From the NCBI GenBank assembly GCA_023387695.1, contig JAEWHT010000390.1:1-17297 (forward strand): DNA of 17,297 nucleotides, in the 5' to 3' direction. The stretch is from Pseudomonadota bacterium. Its GTDB lineage: Bacteria > Pseudomonadota > Alphaproteobacteria > Rhizobiales > Xanthobacteraceae. The notes under the pieces are model-generated. The model was not told the origin of the DNA and ran no database searches. It worked only from the letters and a program-made list of their open reading frames with translations. This document shows positions 6,553 to 13,782 of this stretch, piece by piece (position 1 is the first letter of the stretch; every line of letters begins with the position of its first letter). The position numbers and the translations under genes are program-made.

Positions 6553-6753
6553 TTAGTGGCAGGGAAATGCGTTGGAGTGGCGCACGTCGTGAGCCGCGTT
6601 GTGGATGACGTCGATGTGGGAGAAGCCGACCATGCCGATGACGAACACGCCGAGCACCATCGCCATCACGGCCTGCGACAGTCGTCCCACCTGCCCGGCG
6701 GCGACCGGAAGCGTGACCGGGGTCTGGGCGGTGGCGAGCTGGGACTGGCTCAT
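6553..6753 (-). CDS. cbtB: CbtB cobalt transporter subunit
   Basis: A 66-residue protein with a single transmembrane helix (about 27-47) followed by a His-containing tail (HIDVIHNAAHDVRHSNAFPCH), the signature of CbtB, the small partner of CbtA. The tail H and C residues are candidate metal ligands. The ATG at 6753 overlaps the stop codon of the upstream 98-residue gene as ATGA, with GGAGA (6761-6765) inside that gene as ribosome-binding site. Translation is therefore probably coupled to it. cbtA follows after 10 bases. Confidence 0.92.
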   Translation of the reverse strand: MSQSQLATAQTPVTLPVAAGQVGRLSQAVMAMVLGVFVIGMVGFSHIDVIHNAAHDVRHSNAFPCH

Positions 6754-7046
6754 GGTCTATTCTCCATTGCGATTTGCGGCTCTTCTAGCAGCTTCCGGCC
6801 GACGTCGCGACTGGTAAGATGCAGGCTTGTCCCCGGCAAAATGCCTCGGCGGGCGATCTTGGCGGAGGCTGCGGCCCGAAAGGTCGCCTCAAATCGCTGG
6901 AAATAGCCGAGGCAGGCCTCCGGCGTGGGCTCGGTGCCGAGGAGCGTGCGGAAGGCACCCTTGTGCACGGCGCAGATCGCGCCGTGGCCGATCACGGGAA
7001 ACACCAGCGACGTGATGTCGTCGCGCCAATGGGCCTCACTGCTCAA
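6750..7046 (-). CDS. Uncharacterised 98-residue protein coupled to cbtB
   Basis: An open frame ending in a TGA that overlaps the cbtB ATG by four bases. No ATG opens it. A TTG at 7046 with CGGAG nine bases upstream is the best start and gives about 98 residues; an in-frame extension to 7268 would run into the cytochrome gene and is unlikely. The protein contains WRDDITSLVFPVIGHGAIC, a run of aromatic and hydrophobic residues around FRTLLG, PTPEACLGYFQRFEATFRAAA, and a conserved-looking HLTSRDVGRKLLEE near the end. It has one Cys in each half and several His. No signal peptide or membrane helix is seen. It might belong to the DUF1488 family, but I am not sure. Position and overlap indicate a real gene; function is unknown. 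Confidence 0.68.
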   Translation of the reverse strand: MSSEAHWRDDITSLVFPVIGHGAICAVHKGAFRTLLGTEPTPEACLGYFQRFEATFRAAASAKIARRGILPGTSLHLTSRDVGRKLLEEPQIAMENRP

Positions 7047-7113
7047 GCTGAGGGACTCCGCGTCGTCCGTCCGATGATCATTGCACGGAATTCGTTCCAG
7101 TGCTCCACCACCG

Positions 7114-7674
7114 TCAACTTGCACGGTTCCCTGCTCGCGGCCACATCCGCGCCAGCGTTCCATCGCGCATGACCCATGCATGCCAGAAGGTCGCCGCGAT
7201 GTGCAGAGCCACGACGGCATAGACGAACCACGCCAGCGTGTCGTGTGCGACCTCGCCGGCATGGGCAATCTCTGGATTGTTGATTACCAGGCGCGGCCAG
7301 CTGAACGTCCAGAAGTACTTTAGCGAATAGCCACCGGCCGCCGAGAACGCGTAGCCGGTCAGCGGCATCGCGAACAGGATGAGATAGAGCGCGACATGAT
7401 TGAGTCGTGCGGCGAAGCGCACCACCGCGCCGAACGTCGACGGCTCCGGCGGCACCTTTGTCGCCGCGCGCACCATCAGCCGCAGCACCGACAGGAACAG
7501 CAGCGTCATGCCGAGCGATTTGTGGACCTCCAGCAGCTCGCGGCGCGGCGAGGTGCCCGCCGGCTGAAGTCCGCAATAGAAACCGATCAGCATGGCCGCA
7601 ATGAAGAGCGCCGCTGTTGCCCAGTGAATCCTGCGCAGCAGCGGCGCGTAGGCCGTCGTCACTTCCGGAAGCAT
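7114..7674 (-). CDS. Cytochrome b561-type diheme membrane protein
   Basis: A 186-residue four-helix inner-membrane cytochrome b of the bacterial b561 family, expected to move electrons between quinol and a partner. Helices lie at about 17-34, 49-69, 92-111 and 145-165. Histidines placed for two b hemes are H17 (RIHWATA), H51 (EVHKSLG), H144 (EVAHDTL) and H158 (VALHIAA); H93 and H165 are also near membrane segments. The ATG at 7674 starts 10 bases after the FAH-type hydrolase stop and gives the usual N terminus; an upstream ATG at 7749 would overlap that gene by 65 bases. A weak ribosome-binding site suggests coupling. Its electron partner is not evident, and its place in a catabolic series is unusual. 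Confidence 0.85.
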   Translation of the reverse strand: MLPEVTTAYAPLLRRIHWATAALFIAAMLIGFYCGLQPAGTSPRRELLEVHKSLGMTLLFLSVLRLMVRAATKVPPEPSTFGAVVRFAARLNHVALYLILFAMPLTGYAFSAAGGYSLKYFWTFSWPRLVINNPEIAHAGEVAHDTLAWFVYAVVALHIAATFWHAWVMRDGTLARMWPRAGNRAS

Positions 7675-7684
7675 CGAAATGGCA

Positions 7685-8521
7685 TCAGGCTTCGTCGGCA
7701 ATCCCGTTACGCAGCAGTCCGACCTTGTCGATCTCGACCTCGACGACATCGCCCGCCTTCATCCAGATCGGTGGCGTGCGCCGCGAGCCGACACCGCCCG
7801 GCGTGCCGGTCGCGATCACGTCACCGGGCTCAAGCCGGGTGAACTGCGAGCAATAGTCGATCTGGTGCGGGATATCGAAAATCATCTGGTCGATGGTGGT
7901 GTCCTGCACCACCTCGCCGTTGAGCCGGGTCTGCAGCCGCAGCGGGCCGACATCGCCGACCTCGTCCGGCGTCACCAGGAACGGACCGAAGCCGCCGGTC
8001 GCCGGAAAATTCTTGCCCGGCGTGAACTGGTGCGTGTGACGCTGATAGTCGCGCACGCTGCCCTCGTTGTAGCAGGCATAGCCGGCGATATGGCCCCACG
8101 CCTCAGAACGCTGGATATAACGACCGGGCTTGCCGATAATGACCGCGAGTTCGCCTTCGAAGTCGAGATGGGTCGAGACCTTTGGGCGGATGATATTCGT
8201 GAGATGTCCGGTCTGGCTGTTGGCGAAGCGGCCGAACACGGTGGGGTTCTCGACCTCGGTGCGGCCGGTCTCCTTGCGATGATTCTCGTAGTTCAACCCG
8301 ATGCAGAGGATCTTGTCGGGGTTCGGGATGACCGGCAGGAAATTGATCTTCGCCAGCGGATGGCGCTTGCCGCCCGCGGCGAACTTGGCCGCCTCGGCCA
8401 GGCCGCCCGCCGCTATCGCCGACTTCAGGTCGGGGTAACGATCCCCAAGATCGACCACGCTGTCGCCGTCCACCAGGCCCCAGGAGGCGGAATTGTTGAT
8501 GACAAAGCTTGCGAATTTCAT
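7685..8521 (-). CDS. Fumarylacetoacetate hydrolase (FAH) family protein
   Basis: A 278-residue FAH-superfamily enzyme. Members hydrolyse or hydrate acyl-pyruvates and ring-cleavage products using a divalent metal. The active-site landmarks are KILCIGLNYENHRKETGR (70-87), the metal motif E122-x-E124 (DFEGELAVIIGK), and GYACYNEGSVRDYQ (147-160). The third metal position is E153 rather than the common Asp. GTPGGVGSRRTP (239-250) closes the pocket. The ATG at 8521 has AAGGA six bases upstream; a longer frame continuing into the transporter region is a shadow. It lies 23 bases after the MFS gene and 10 before the cytochrome. In this setting it probably acts on the product of extradiol cleavage, as fumarylpyruvate hydrolase, hydratase or C-C hydrolase; which one is not decidable. 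Confidence 0.9.
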   Translation of the reverse strand: MKFASFVINNSASWGLVDGDSVVDLGDRYPDLKSAIAAGGLAEAAKFAAGGKRHPLAKINFLPVIPNPDKILCIGLNYENHRKETGRTEVENPTVFGRFANSQTGHLTNIIRPKVSTHLDFEGELAVIIGKPGRYIQRSEAWGHIAGYACYNEGSVRDYQRHTHQFTPGKNFPATGGFGPFLVTPDEVGDVGPLRLQTRLNGEVVQDTTIDQMIFDIPHQIDYCSQFTRLEPGDVIATGTPGGVGSRRTPPIWMKAGDVVEVEIDKVGLLRNGIADEA

Positions 8522-8544
8522 GTGGTGTCCTTGAGATAGGCCGA

Positions 8545-9873
8545 TCAGGTCGACGTGGCGGGAAGAATAGTAGCTGAAGACGACGGCGAAGAGGTCTTCG
8601 CAAAACGCGCGATGGTCCTCTCCGGGAAGATGAGTGCGAATGCGGCAACCGCACCGACGATGAGAATACCGGCGGTAAACGTCATGGCATGGGCATAGCC
8701 GAGCGCGCTGTTGCTGCCCGCCTCCCCCACGATCCACCCGGTCAGCGCGTTCGAGAACAGCGCGGAGGCCGCATTGCCGGAATAGATCACGACGATCAGC
8801 CGGCCGCGCTGGGTCGCCGCCGCCACAGCGCCAAGCGCAACCGGACCAAAGATCGTAGTCAGGCTCGGCGCCGCGAAGGCAATCGCGATGCAGGCGAGTT
8901 GGAGTGCACCCGAGGTCACGATGCTGAGCAACAGCGCGCAGCCCGCGATCAGCAGCGCAAAACCCGAGGCATTGCCGAGGCACGCGCGCAGGCTCCAGCC
9001 TCGGCGCTGCAGGACTTGCGTGATCCAGGAACCACTGAGCAGCAGGGGCGACTGGAACATGTAGATGGCCGAAATGATCCAGCCGACATCGGTCGGCTTG
9101 TAACCGAGCCCAAGCTGCAGGAACGGCGGCAGCCAGGTCGCGGAGATGCCGACGATCCAGTACGACATGGTCGACATGATGATGACGCCGATCACTGTTG
9201 GATCCAGCCACAACAGCCGCGCCGGCACGTCCGGGGCAGCGGCGGGCGCATCATCGACGGTGTTCGTCGCGGCGTAGGGTCCCTCTCCGCCGATGACGCT
9301 CCAGGCAATCATCCAGGCGATGCCGAGCAGGCCGCACACCAAAAAGCCCGTGCGCCAGCCGTGATTGATGATGACGTAGGTCAGCAGCGGGCCGCCGGCC
9401 AATAGTCCGACGCTGATCCCCTGCAGGACCACGGCGCTCGGGACGCTGCGCTTGTCGGCGGGAAACCAGTTGTAGCAAGTGTGTAATGCCGTCGGCAGGC
9501 CCGGCCCCTCGCCCGCGCCGAGCAGAATGCGGCACGCGACCAGCACCATGACGGAGCTCGAGAAAAACACGGGGAGCTGCGTCGCCGACCAGATGGCAGC
9601 GAGCAGCATCAGGATCCACTTTGCGGGAAAGCGGCCGACGACGAACAGCCCAACCACCATGCCCGAGAGCGAGAACAGCAGAAAGAAGCTGCTGCCGATC
9701 AGGCCGAACTCTTTCGGACTGAGCGATAGCTCCTTCATCAGCGGCACTGCGGAGAGGCCGAAGACCAGCTTGTCGAAGAAGTTGATGGTCTGGAACAGAA
9801 ACAACATGATGAGAACGGCATAGGCGCGCGCAGGCACCGTGGGTCCCGTCGTCTGGCTCTCCGATGATGGCAT
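8545..9873 (-). CDS. MFS transporter, anion:cation symporter type
   Basis: A 442-residue, 12-helix major facilitator permease. The INFFDKLVFG segment (30-39) and the GAGEGPGLPTALHTCYNWF stretch (119-136) are typical of the anion:cation symporter family, which brings in organic and aromatic acids with protons. The start at 9873 is preferred because AGGGGG lies five bases upstream. The in-frame ATG at 9876 sits too near that site. An ATG at 9906 overlaps the hydroxylase stop as ATGA and would add 11 residues, so coupling is possible. Placed between the hydroxylase and FAH-type hydrolase genes, it most likely imports the pathway's aromatic substrate. The family call is firm; the substrate is inferred only from neighbours. 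Confidence 0.88.
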   Translation of the reverse strand: MPSSESQTTGPTVPARAYAVLIMLFLFQTINFFDKLVFGLSAVPLMKELSLSPKEFGLIGSSFFLLFSLSGMVVGLFVVGRFPAKWILMLLAAIWSATQLPVFFSSSVMVLVACRILLGAGEGPGLPTALHTCYNWFPADKRSVPSAVVLQGISVGLLAGGPLLTYVIINHGWRTGFLVCGLLGIAWMIAWSVIGGEGPYAATNTVDDAPAAAPDVPARLLWLDPTVIGVIIMSTMSYWIVGISATWLPPFLQLGLGYKPTDVGWIISAIYMFQSPLLLSGSWITQVLQRRGWSLRACLGNASGFALLIAGCALLLSIVTSGALQLACIAIAFAAPSLTTIFGPVALGAVAAATQRGRLIVVIYSGNAASALFSNALTGWIVGEAGSNSALGYAHAMTFTAGILIVGAVAAFALIFPERTIARFAKTSSPSSSATILPATST

Positions 9874-9902
9874 CATTTCCCCCTGTTGAATTTTGTCTTT
9901 TT

Positions 9903-11495
9903 TCATTGAAGCTTTGCGGCGAGACCGGACAGCATCGCCGCCAGTCCAGCCTCGTCTGCGGCGACGCCGTAGACGTAATGATCGGGGCGCACGATCGCGG
10001 CGGCGCAGGCGTGTCGCGTGAACCAATCCGTGACCACGCCGCTCTCTTCCCGCAGAACGTCCGGCCCCTGATCGTGATTCACCTTGGCGATGGCGATCAG
10101 ACGCAAGCCCATCTCCGCTGCGCGTGTCGCGATCGCGCGTGAGCGTGCCATGGCGCTGTCGCCCTTGAGCACGAGCCGCCATCCGGCGCCCGACATCATG
10201 TCGAGTAATTGCCGGCCATCGGCGGTGAGTATCCATGGCTGCGGAAACAGCGTGCCGTTGGAGGCATGCGGAGTGTCGGCGCGAAGGCCACAGCTCAGCG
10301 GCGGCACGATCTCCTGGCGGGTGATGGTGCGCGGCACGCCGCCACCTTCGGCGAGGATGCGGACATCGCGCGCGGCAGCGGCGTCCGGATCGCGCTCGCA
10401 GATGACGTGGCCGATTGCCTTGATGCGCGTCGTCAGCTCGCGGACGTGAGCGCTGCGTTCATCCTGATAGGTGTCGAGCAATGCATCGCCGGAGTTTCCG
10501 CGCAGGACGCGCGCAAGCTTCCAGGCCAAATTGGCGACGTCACGAATGCCCTGGCACATACCCTGGCCGATGAATGGCGGTTGCTGGTGCGCAGCATCTC
10601 CGGCGAGGAAGACGCGCCCCTCGCGCCATTTGCTGGCGACGAGGGCATGGAAGCGATAGCTCGCCGCACGCCAGAGCGTCGCATCATCAGGCGTGAGCCA
10701 GCGCGCCAAGAGACGCCAGACCTGCTCGGGCAGCTCCATCGCGCGTGGATCTTCACCGGGCAGCAGCATGATCTCGAACCGCCGATGCGAGCCGGGTCCG
10801 ACGATATAGGTGGTCGGCCGTGATGGATCGCAGAACTGCGCGGCCGTCTGCGGCAGCTTGGCAAGCCCCGCGTCATTGACCCGAAGGTCGACAACAAGCC
10901 AGGGTTCATCGAAGACGAGATCGTCAAAGCCGATGCCGAGCTGGCGACGGATCGTGCTCGATGCGCCGTCGCAAGCGATGACATAATCCGCCGTGACGTT
11001 GCGCGTACCCTGGTCGCCGCTAAGCTCTAGCCTCACGCCATCGGGCGTCTGGCTGAGCTGGCGGAGCTCGGTGCCGAGCTCCACGACCACCGAGGGCCAG
11101 GATCGCGCATGCGCGCGCACGATCTCCTCGACGGGTGGCTGGGTAAACACCATGGTCGGCGTGTAGCCGAGCGGATAAGGCTCGCTCACCATGTCGATGC
11201 GGCGGATCAATTGGCCGCGCGCGCCGAAATGTTCCGACGCTGGGAACGGCGCAATATGCGGACGCAGCTGTTCGGCAACACCGAGATTGTCGAACACCCG
11301 CAGGATCTCGTGATCGAGCGCAATCGCGCGCGGCTTGTCGTAGACTGCGCGGTCGCGGTCGACAGCCAGCGTCCGGATGCCCTCCGCGCCGAGCAGGCTG
11401 GCGGCGACCGCGCCTGACGGACCGAAGCCCACCACTGCAACTTGAAACTTGTTCGCGCTATCTAGACCGGCCACTGACTTCGAGACCTCGTTCAC
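9903..11495 (-). CDS. FAD-dependent aromatic hydroxylase, MhpA-like
   Basis: A 530-residue group A flavin monooxygenase that uses NAD(P)H and O2 to ortho-hydroxylate a phenolic substrate. It resembles the 3-(3-hydroxyphenyl)propionate/3-hydroxycinnamate hydroxylase MhpA. FAD-binding motifs are in order: GFGPSG (23-28) in the Rossmann fold, CDGASSTIRRQLG (175-187) with the DG motif, and VFLAGDAAHQQPPFIGQGM (295-313) with the GD motif. A thioredoxin-like C-terminal part (about 400-530) is normal for this group. The start is a GTG at 11495, 21 bases after the dioxygenase stop; no good Shine-Dalgarno is seen, so coupling is likely. Its product would feed the extradiol dioxygenase. The substrate may differ from that of MhpA. 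Confidence 0.88.
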   Translation of the reverse strand: MNEVSKSVAGLDSANKFQVAVVGFGPSGAVAASLLGAEGIRTLAVDRDRAVYDKPRAIALDHEILRVFDNLGVAEQLRPHIAPFPASEHFGARGQLIRRIDMVSEPYPLGYTPTMVFTQPPVEEIVRAHARSWPSVVVELGTELRQLSQTPDGVRLELSGDQGTRNVTADYVIACDGASSTIRRQLGIGFDDLVFDEPWLVVDLRVNDAGLAKLPQTAAQFCDPSRPTTYIVGPGSHRRFEIMLLPGEDPRAMELPEQVWRLLARWLTPDDATLWRAASYRFHALVASKWREGRVFLAGDAAHQQPPFIGQGMCQGIRDVANLAWKLARVLRGNSGDALLDTYQDERSAHVRELTTRIKAIGHVICERDPDAAAARDVRILAEGGGVPRTITRQEIVPPLSCGLRADTPHASNGTLFPQPWILTADGRQLLDMMSGAGWRLVLKGDSAMARSRAIATRAAEMGLRLIAIAKVNHDQGPDVLREESGVVTDWFTRHACAAAIVRPDHYVYGVAADEAGLAAMLSGLAAKLQ

Positions 11496-11516
11496 GTGTC
11501 GATGGATCGTCGCGCC

Positions 11517-12413
11517 CTACCGCGCGGCGTAACGAACGGACAATTGCGCGGCTTTGACGTGTTCAGCCTTGGGCGGCGCGATGCCCCATTGATCGGTGCG
11601 GCCCGGCGGCCAGACCCATTGATCCGGGCCGCGCACGACGTAGCTGTCGTCGACCTGCAGTACTTCTGCCGTGTATTCGATCACCGTGCCCACGGGATCG
11701 ATGAAGTAGGAAAACACGTTGTCGCCGGGTCCGTGGCGACCGACACCCCATGCAATCGGGAAGCCCGCATCGATCATGCGCCCGGAGCCTCGCATCACCG
11801 TCTCCAGGCTCGGCATCAGGAAGGCGACGTGATTCAGTCCGTTGATTTTGGCGTCGGCGATCACGACCGCATGGTGGTCGCTGTTGCAGCGAACGAACGC
11901 CATCATCTTGGAGCGATCCGTCAGCCGAAAGCCGAGCGCCCGCTCGTAGAACGCGGCGGAGCGATCGACATCCGTGCTGTTGAGATTGACGTGGGCCAGC
12001 CGCTCGGGCCGATCGCCTTGCGATGGCTCCGGCGCGTGACGGATGTCGCCGTGAACGAAGCGCAGGATGCCGCCTTCGGGCGCACGAAAGGCCATCATCA
12101 CGCCGCCATCCGGCGCGTCATTGGGAACTGGACTGCAGACCAGCTGGGCCCCCTCGGCAACCGCCTTGATGGCGATGGATTCCAGATCGTCCGCGCTTGC
12201 CACACGAAACGTGACTGCGCCGAGTTCCGGCCGCTCACTTTGATAGAGCGCGACGACGTGATGATCGTTGCCGGTCGCGCGCAGGTAGACGATGCCAGCC
12301 GCCCGCGTGACGAGCGTGAGGCCCCAGGTCTCGCAATAGAATTTTACGGAACGGTCGAGGTCCGGCGTGCCGAGATCGACGCTGCGCAGCGCTGTCACCG
12401 GAAACCGGGCCAT
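11517..12413 (-). CDS. VOC-family extradiol (catechol 2,3-) dioxygenase
   Basis: A 298-residue type I extradiol dioxygenase of two vicinal-oxygen-chelate domains (about 6-125 and 137-255). The C-terminal domain keeps the Fe(II) facial triad H141 (RLAHVNLNS), H195 (GLNHVAFLM) and E247 (TVIEYTAEV). Residues matching catalytic ones in BphC-type enzymes are H181 (SDHHAVV), H227 (VGRHGPGDN) and Y249. The N-terminal domain lacks the triad, as usual. It would cleave a catechol-like ring next to the two hydroxyls. The ATG at 12413 has AGGAG seven bases upstream and fits the family's N terminus; an ATG at 12437 would place that site inside the gene. It is the first gene of the minus-strand series and faces the GntR regulator gene. 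Confidence 0.88.
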   Translation of the reverse strand: MARFPVTALRSVDLGTPDLDRSVKFYCETWGLTLVTRAAGIVYLRATGNDHHVVALYQSERPELGAVTFRVASADDLESIAIKAVAEGAQLVCSPVPNDAPDGGVMMAFRAPEGGILRFVHGDIRHAPEPSQGDRPERLAHVNLNSTDVDRSAAFYERALGFRLTDRSKMMAFVRCNSDHHAVVIADAKINGLNHVAFLMPSLETVMRGSGRMIDAGFPIAWGVGRHGPGDNVFSYFIDPVGTVIEYTAEVLQVDDSYVVRGPDQWVWPPGRTDQWGIAPPKAEHVKAAQLSVRYAAR

Positions 12414-12536
12414 GAACGCACTCCTCCGCCAGGCCACTGCCCGGGCAGACCGGGCGTGGCTCTCTTGATCGCGATCGCACCGTCACGACCGATAAGTCCT
12501 CTTTAATTACACAAAATATTCGCTGCAACTAAAATT

Positions 12537-12569
12537 TATACATTTTTTGAAATCATGATCAGATGTATA
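12537..12569. promoter_or_regulatory. AT-rich divergent promoter region with an inverted repeat (candidate GntR operator)
   Basis: The 199 bases between the dioxygenase and gntR starts contain an AT-rich core (about 12500-12575). TATACAT (12537-12543) and ATGTATA (12563-12569) are perfect 7-bp arms with centres 26 bases apart. The palindrome ATCATGAT (12552-12559) lies between them. Rightward promoter elements TTGAAA (12547-12552) and TATGAT (12568-12573) with a short 15-base spacer overlap it. On the minus strand TATAAA preceded by TG could be a -10. The layout suits autoregulation by the adjacent GntR protein; binding is inferred. Confidence 0.5.
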
Positions 12570-12612
12570 TGATGTCGGACCGCGAGCTGAGCGAACAACG
12601 GAGACTTAAGCG

Positions 12613-13332
12613 GTGGAATTGACTGTAGGGTCCCCCTTACCCGCGCCATCGACGCAGGCGAGTCACGTCTACGACCGGCTGCGCGAGGACCTGCTGTCCG
12701 GACGCCTTGCCCCGTCGCGCAAGCTGCAGATGCGATTTCTCACGGAGACCTATCAGACCGGCCAAACGCCGCTGCGCGAGGCGCTCAATCGCCTGACCGC
12801 CGACGGTCTGGTTGAGGTCCGCGAGCAGCGCGGCTTCTACGTCAAGGATGTCAGCCGTGCCGAGCTTGCCGAGCTGACCAAGACGCGCTGCTGGGTCGAG
12901 GCCCTGGCGCTACGCGAGTCCATGGCAGCATCCACGCCGGCCTGGGAGGAGCAGCTTGTCCTGTCCCAACATCGCCTGAGCCGTGTGCCGCGGTCGCTGA
13001 GCGCCACCGAATTCGCTGACAATCCCGAATGGGAAAAGCTGCACCGGATCTACCATCGCACCCTGATCGGCCAATGTGGCTCACAATCGCTGATCGCATT
13101 CTGCGGCCAGCTTGCCGACCAGCTCTACCGATACCGTCGCCTGTCGATCAGCAAGGCCTTCCCCTCGCGCCACGTCGGAGACGAGCATGCTGCGATTACG
13201 GAAGCCGTGCTGAGCGGCGATTCCGATGCGGCGGTGAAGCTGCTGACGGCACACTACCAGCGAACGGCTGACGTCATCCTTCAGGATGAAGCGATCTTCC
13301 CGGAACTGCGACGCGAGGCTGCGCGCAGCTGA
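12613..13332 (+). CDS. GntR-family regulator, FadR/FCD type
   Basis: A 239-residue transcription factor. The winged helix-turn-helix spans about residues 17-78 (SHVYDRLREDLLSGRLAP, then TPLREALNRLTADGLV and a wing at EVREQRGFYV). The all-helical FCD effector domain spans about 84-225. Histidines typical of the metal-assisted effector pocket in this family are H148 (IYHRTL), H192 (DEHAAI) and H214 (TAHYQRT). Such proteins usually repress catabolic operons and release DNA on binding a small carboxylic acid. The GTG at 12613 is supported by GGAGA (12600-12604) eight bases upstream. Divergence from the dioxygenase operon makes that operon the obvious target. Confidence 0.9.
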   Translation: MELTVGSPLPAPSTQASHVYDRLREDLLSGRLAPSRKLQMRFLTETYQTGQTPLREALNRLTADGLVEVREQRGFYVKDVSRAELAELTKTRCWVEALALRESMAASTPAWEEQLVLSQHRLSRVPRSLSATEFADNPEWEKLHRIYHRTLIGQCGSQSLIAFCGQLADQLYRYRRLSISKAFPSRHVGDEHAAITEAVLSGDSDAAVKLLTAHYQRTADVILQDEAIFPELRREAARS

Positions 13333-13334
13333 TG

Positions 13335-13351
13335 GGGCGCGTCACGCGCCC
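13335..13351. terminator. GC-rich hairpin between gntR and the lipoprotein gene
   Basis: GGGCGCG-TCA-CGCGCCC is a perfect 7-bp stem with a 3-base loop in the 23 bases between two convergent genes. A bidirectional terminator is the natural reading, although T tracts are lacking. Confidence 0.6.
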
Positions 13352-13355
13352 GTCC

Positions 13356-13568
13356 TCAGTGCGCGCCCCTGAGCGTACAGGCGGTGGTGCAGGTGACGGT
13401 ATTGCCGTGGTCGCACGACTTGCAGGCGGCAACGCACTGGTTCATGTCGCGGGGATTGAACGAGCTGTAACTGCGCATCGCGCAGATCGGGGTCGAGCCC
13501 GTGACGTCCTGCTCCTGATTGCAGGCTGCCGTCATTAACGCAAACAGGGCCACCACCAACAGACGCAT
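13356..13568 (-). CDS. Small cysteine-rich lipoprotein of unknown function
   Basis: A 70-residue protein. Residues 1-15 form a signal peptide ending in a lipobox (MTAAC), with C16 as the lipid-bearing cysteine. The mature part has six further cysteines (C29, C45, C49, C52, C60 and C64), spaced C-x3-C-x2-C-x7-C-x3-C in the second half. That pattern suggests disulfide bonds in the periplasm, or less likely a metal site. The ATG at 13568 is chosen because it opens directly into the signal peptide. The frame extends upstream to 13691, but that part would put 41 residues before the signal. No clear Shine-Dalgarno is visible. The gene is convergent with gntR. No function can be assigned. Confidence 0.7.
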   Translation of the reverse strand: MRLLVVALFALMTAACNQEQDVTGSTPICAMRSYSSFNPRDMNQCVAACKSCDHGNTVTCTTACTLRGAH

Positions 13569-13782
13569 GGGATGCAAACCATCAAGCGAGCAACGTTCGC
13601 AGGCAAAATTGCACGGCAACCTTGCCCAAGGCATTCCCATCGCCGGGAACCGCATTGCGACTCCCCGCTTCTCCCATAGGATGCGGTTCAATTATTAAGA
13701 ACGGATTGCGACCGCACGAGGCCTCGCAAAGACACGGATGCGGAACATCGTGTCTTGTCTTCAGCCGCGTCTCCGGTTGCCG

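Noticed and set aside
7047..7113. Possible cobalamin riboswitch upstream of cbtBA
   Set aside because: The gap is only 67 bases, too short for the aptamer, and I see no B12-box-like sequence here or in the adjoining coding stretch.
7679..8539. Plus-strand open frame of 286 codons
   Set aside because: Antisense to the FAH-family gene, with no ribosome-binding site or domain.
11496..12506. Plus-strand open frame of 336 codons
   Set aside because: Antisense to the extradiol dioxygenase, whose active-site residues are intact.
13640..13700. tRNA-like GGTTCAATT near 13685
   Set aside because: No acceptor or anticodon stems can be formed around it; a chance match to a T-arm.
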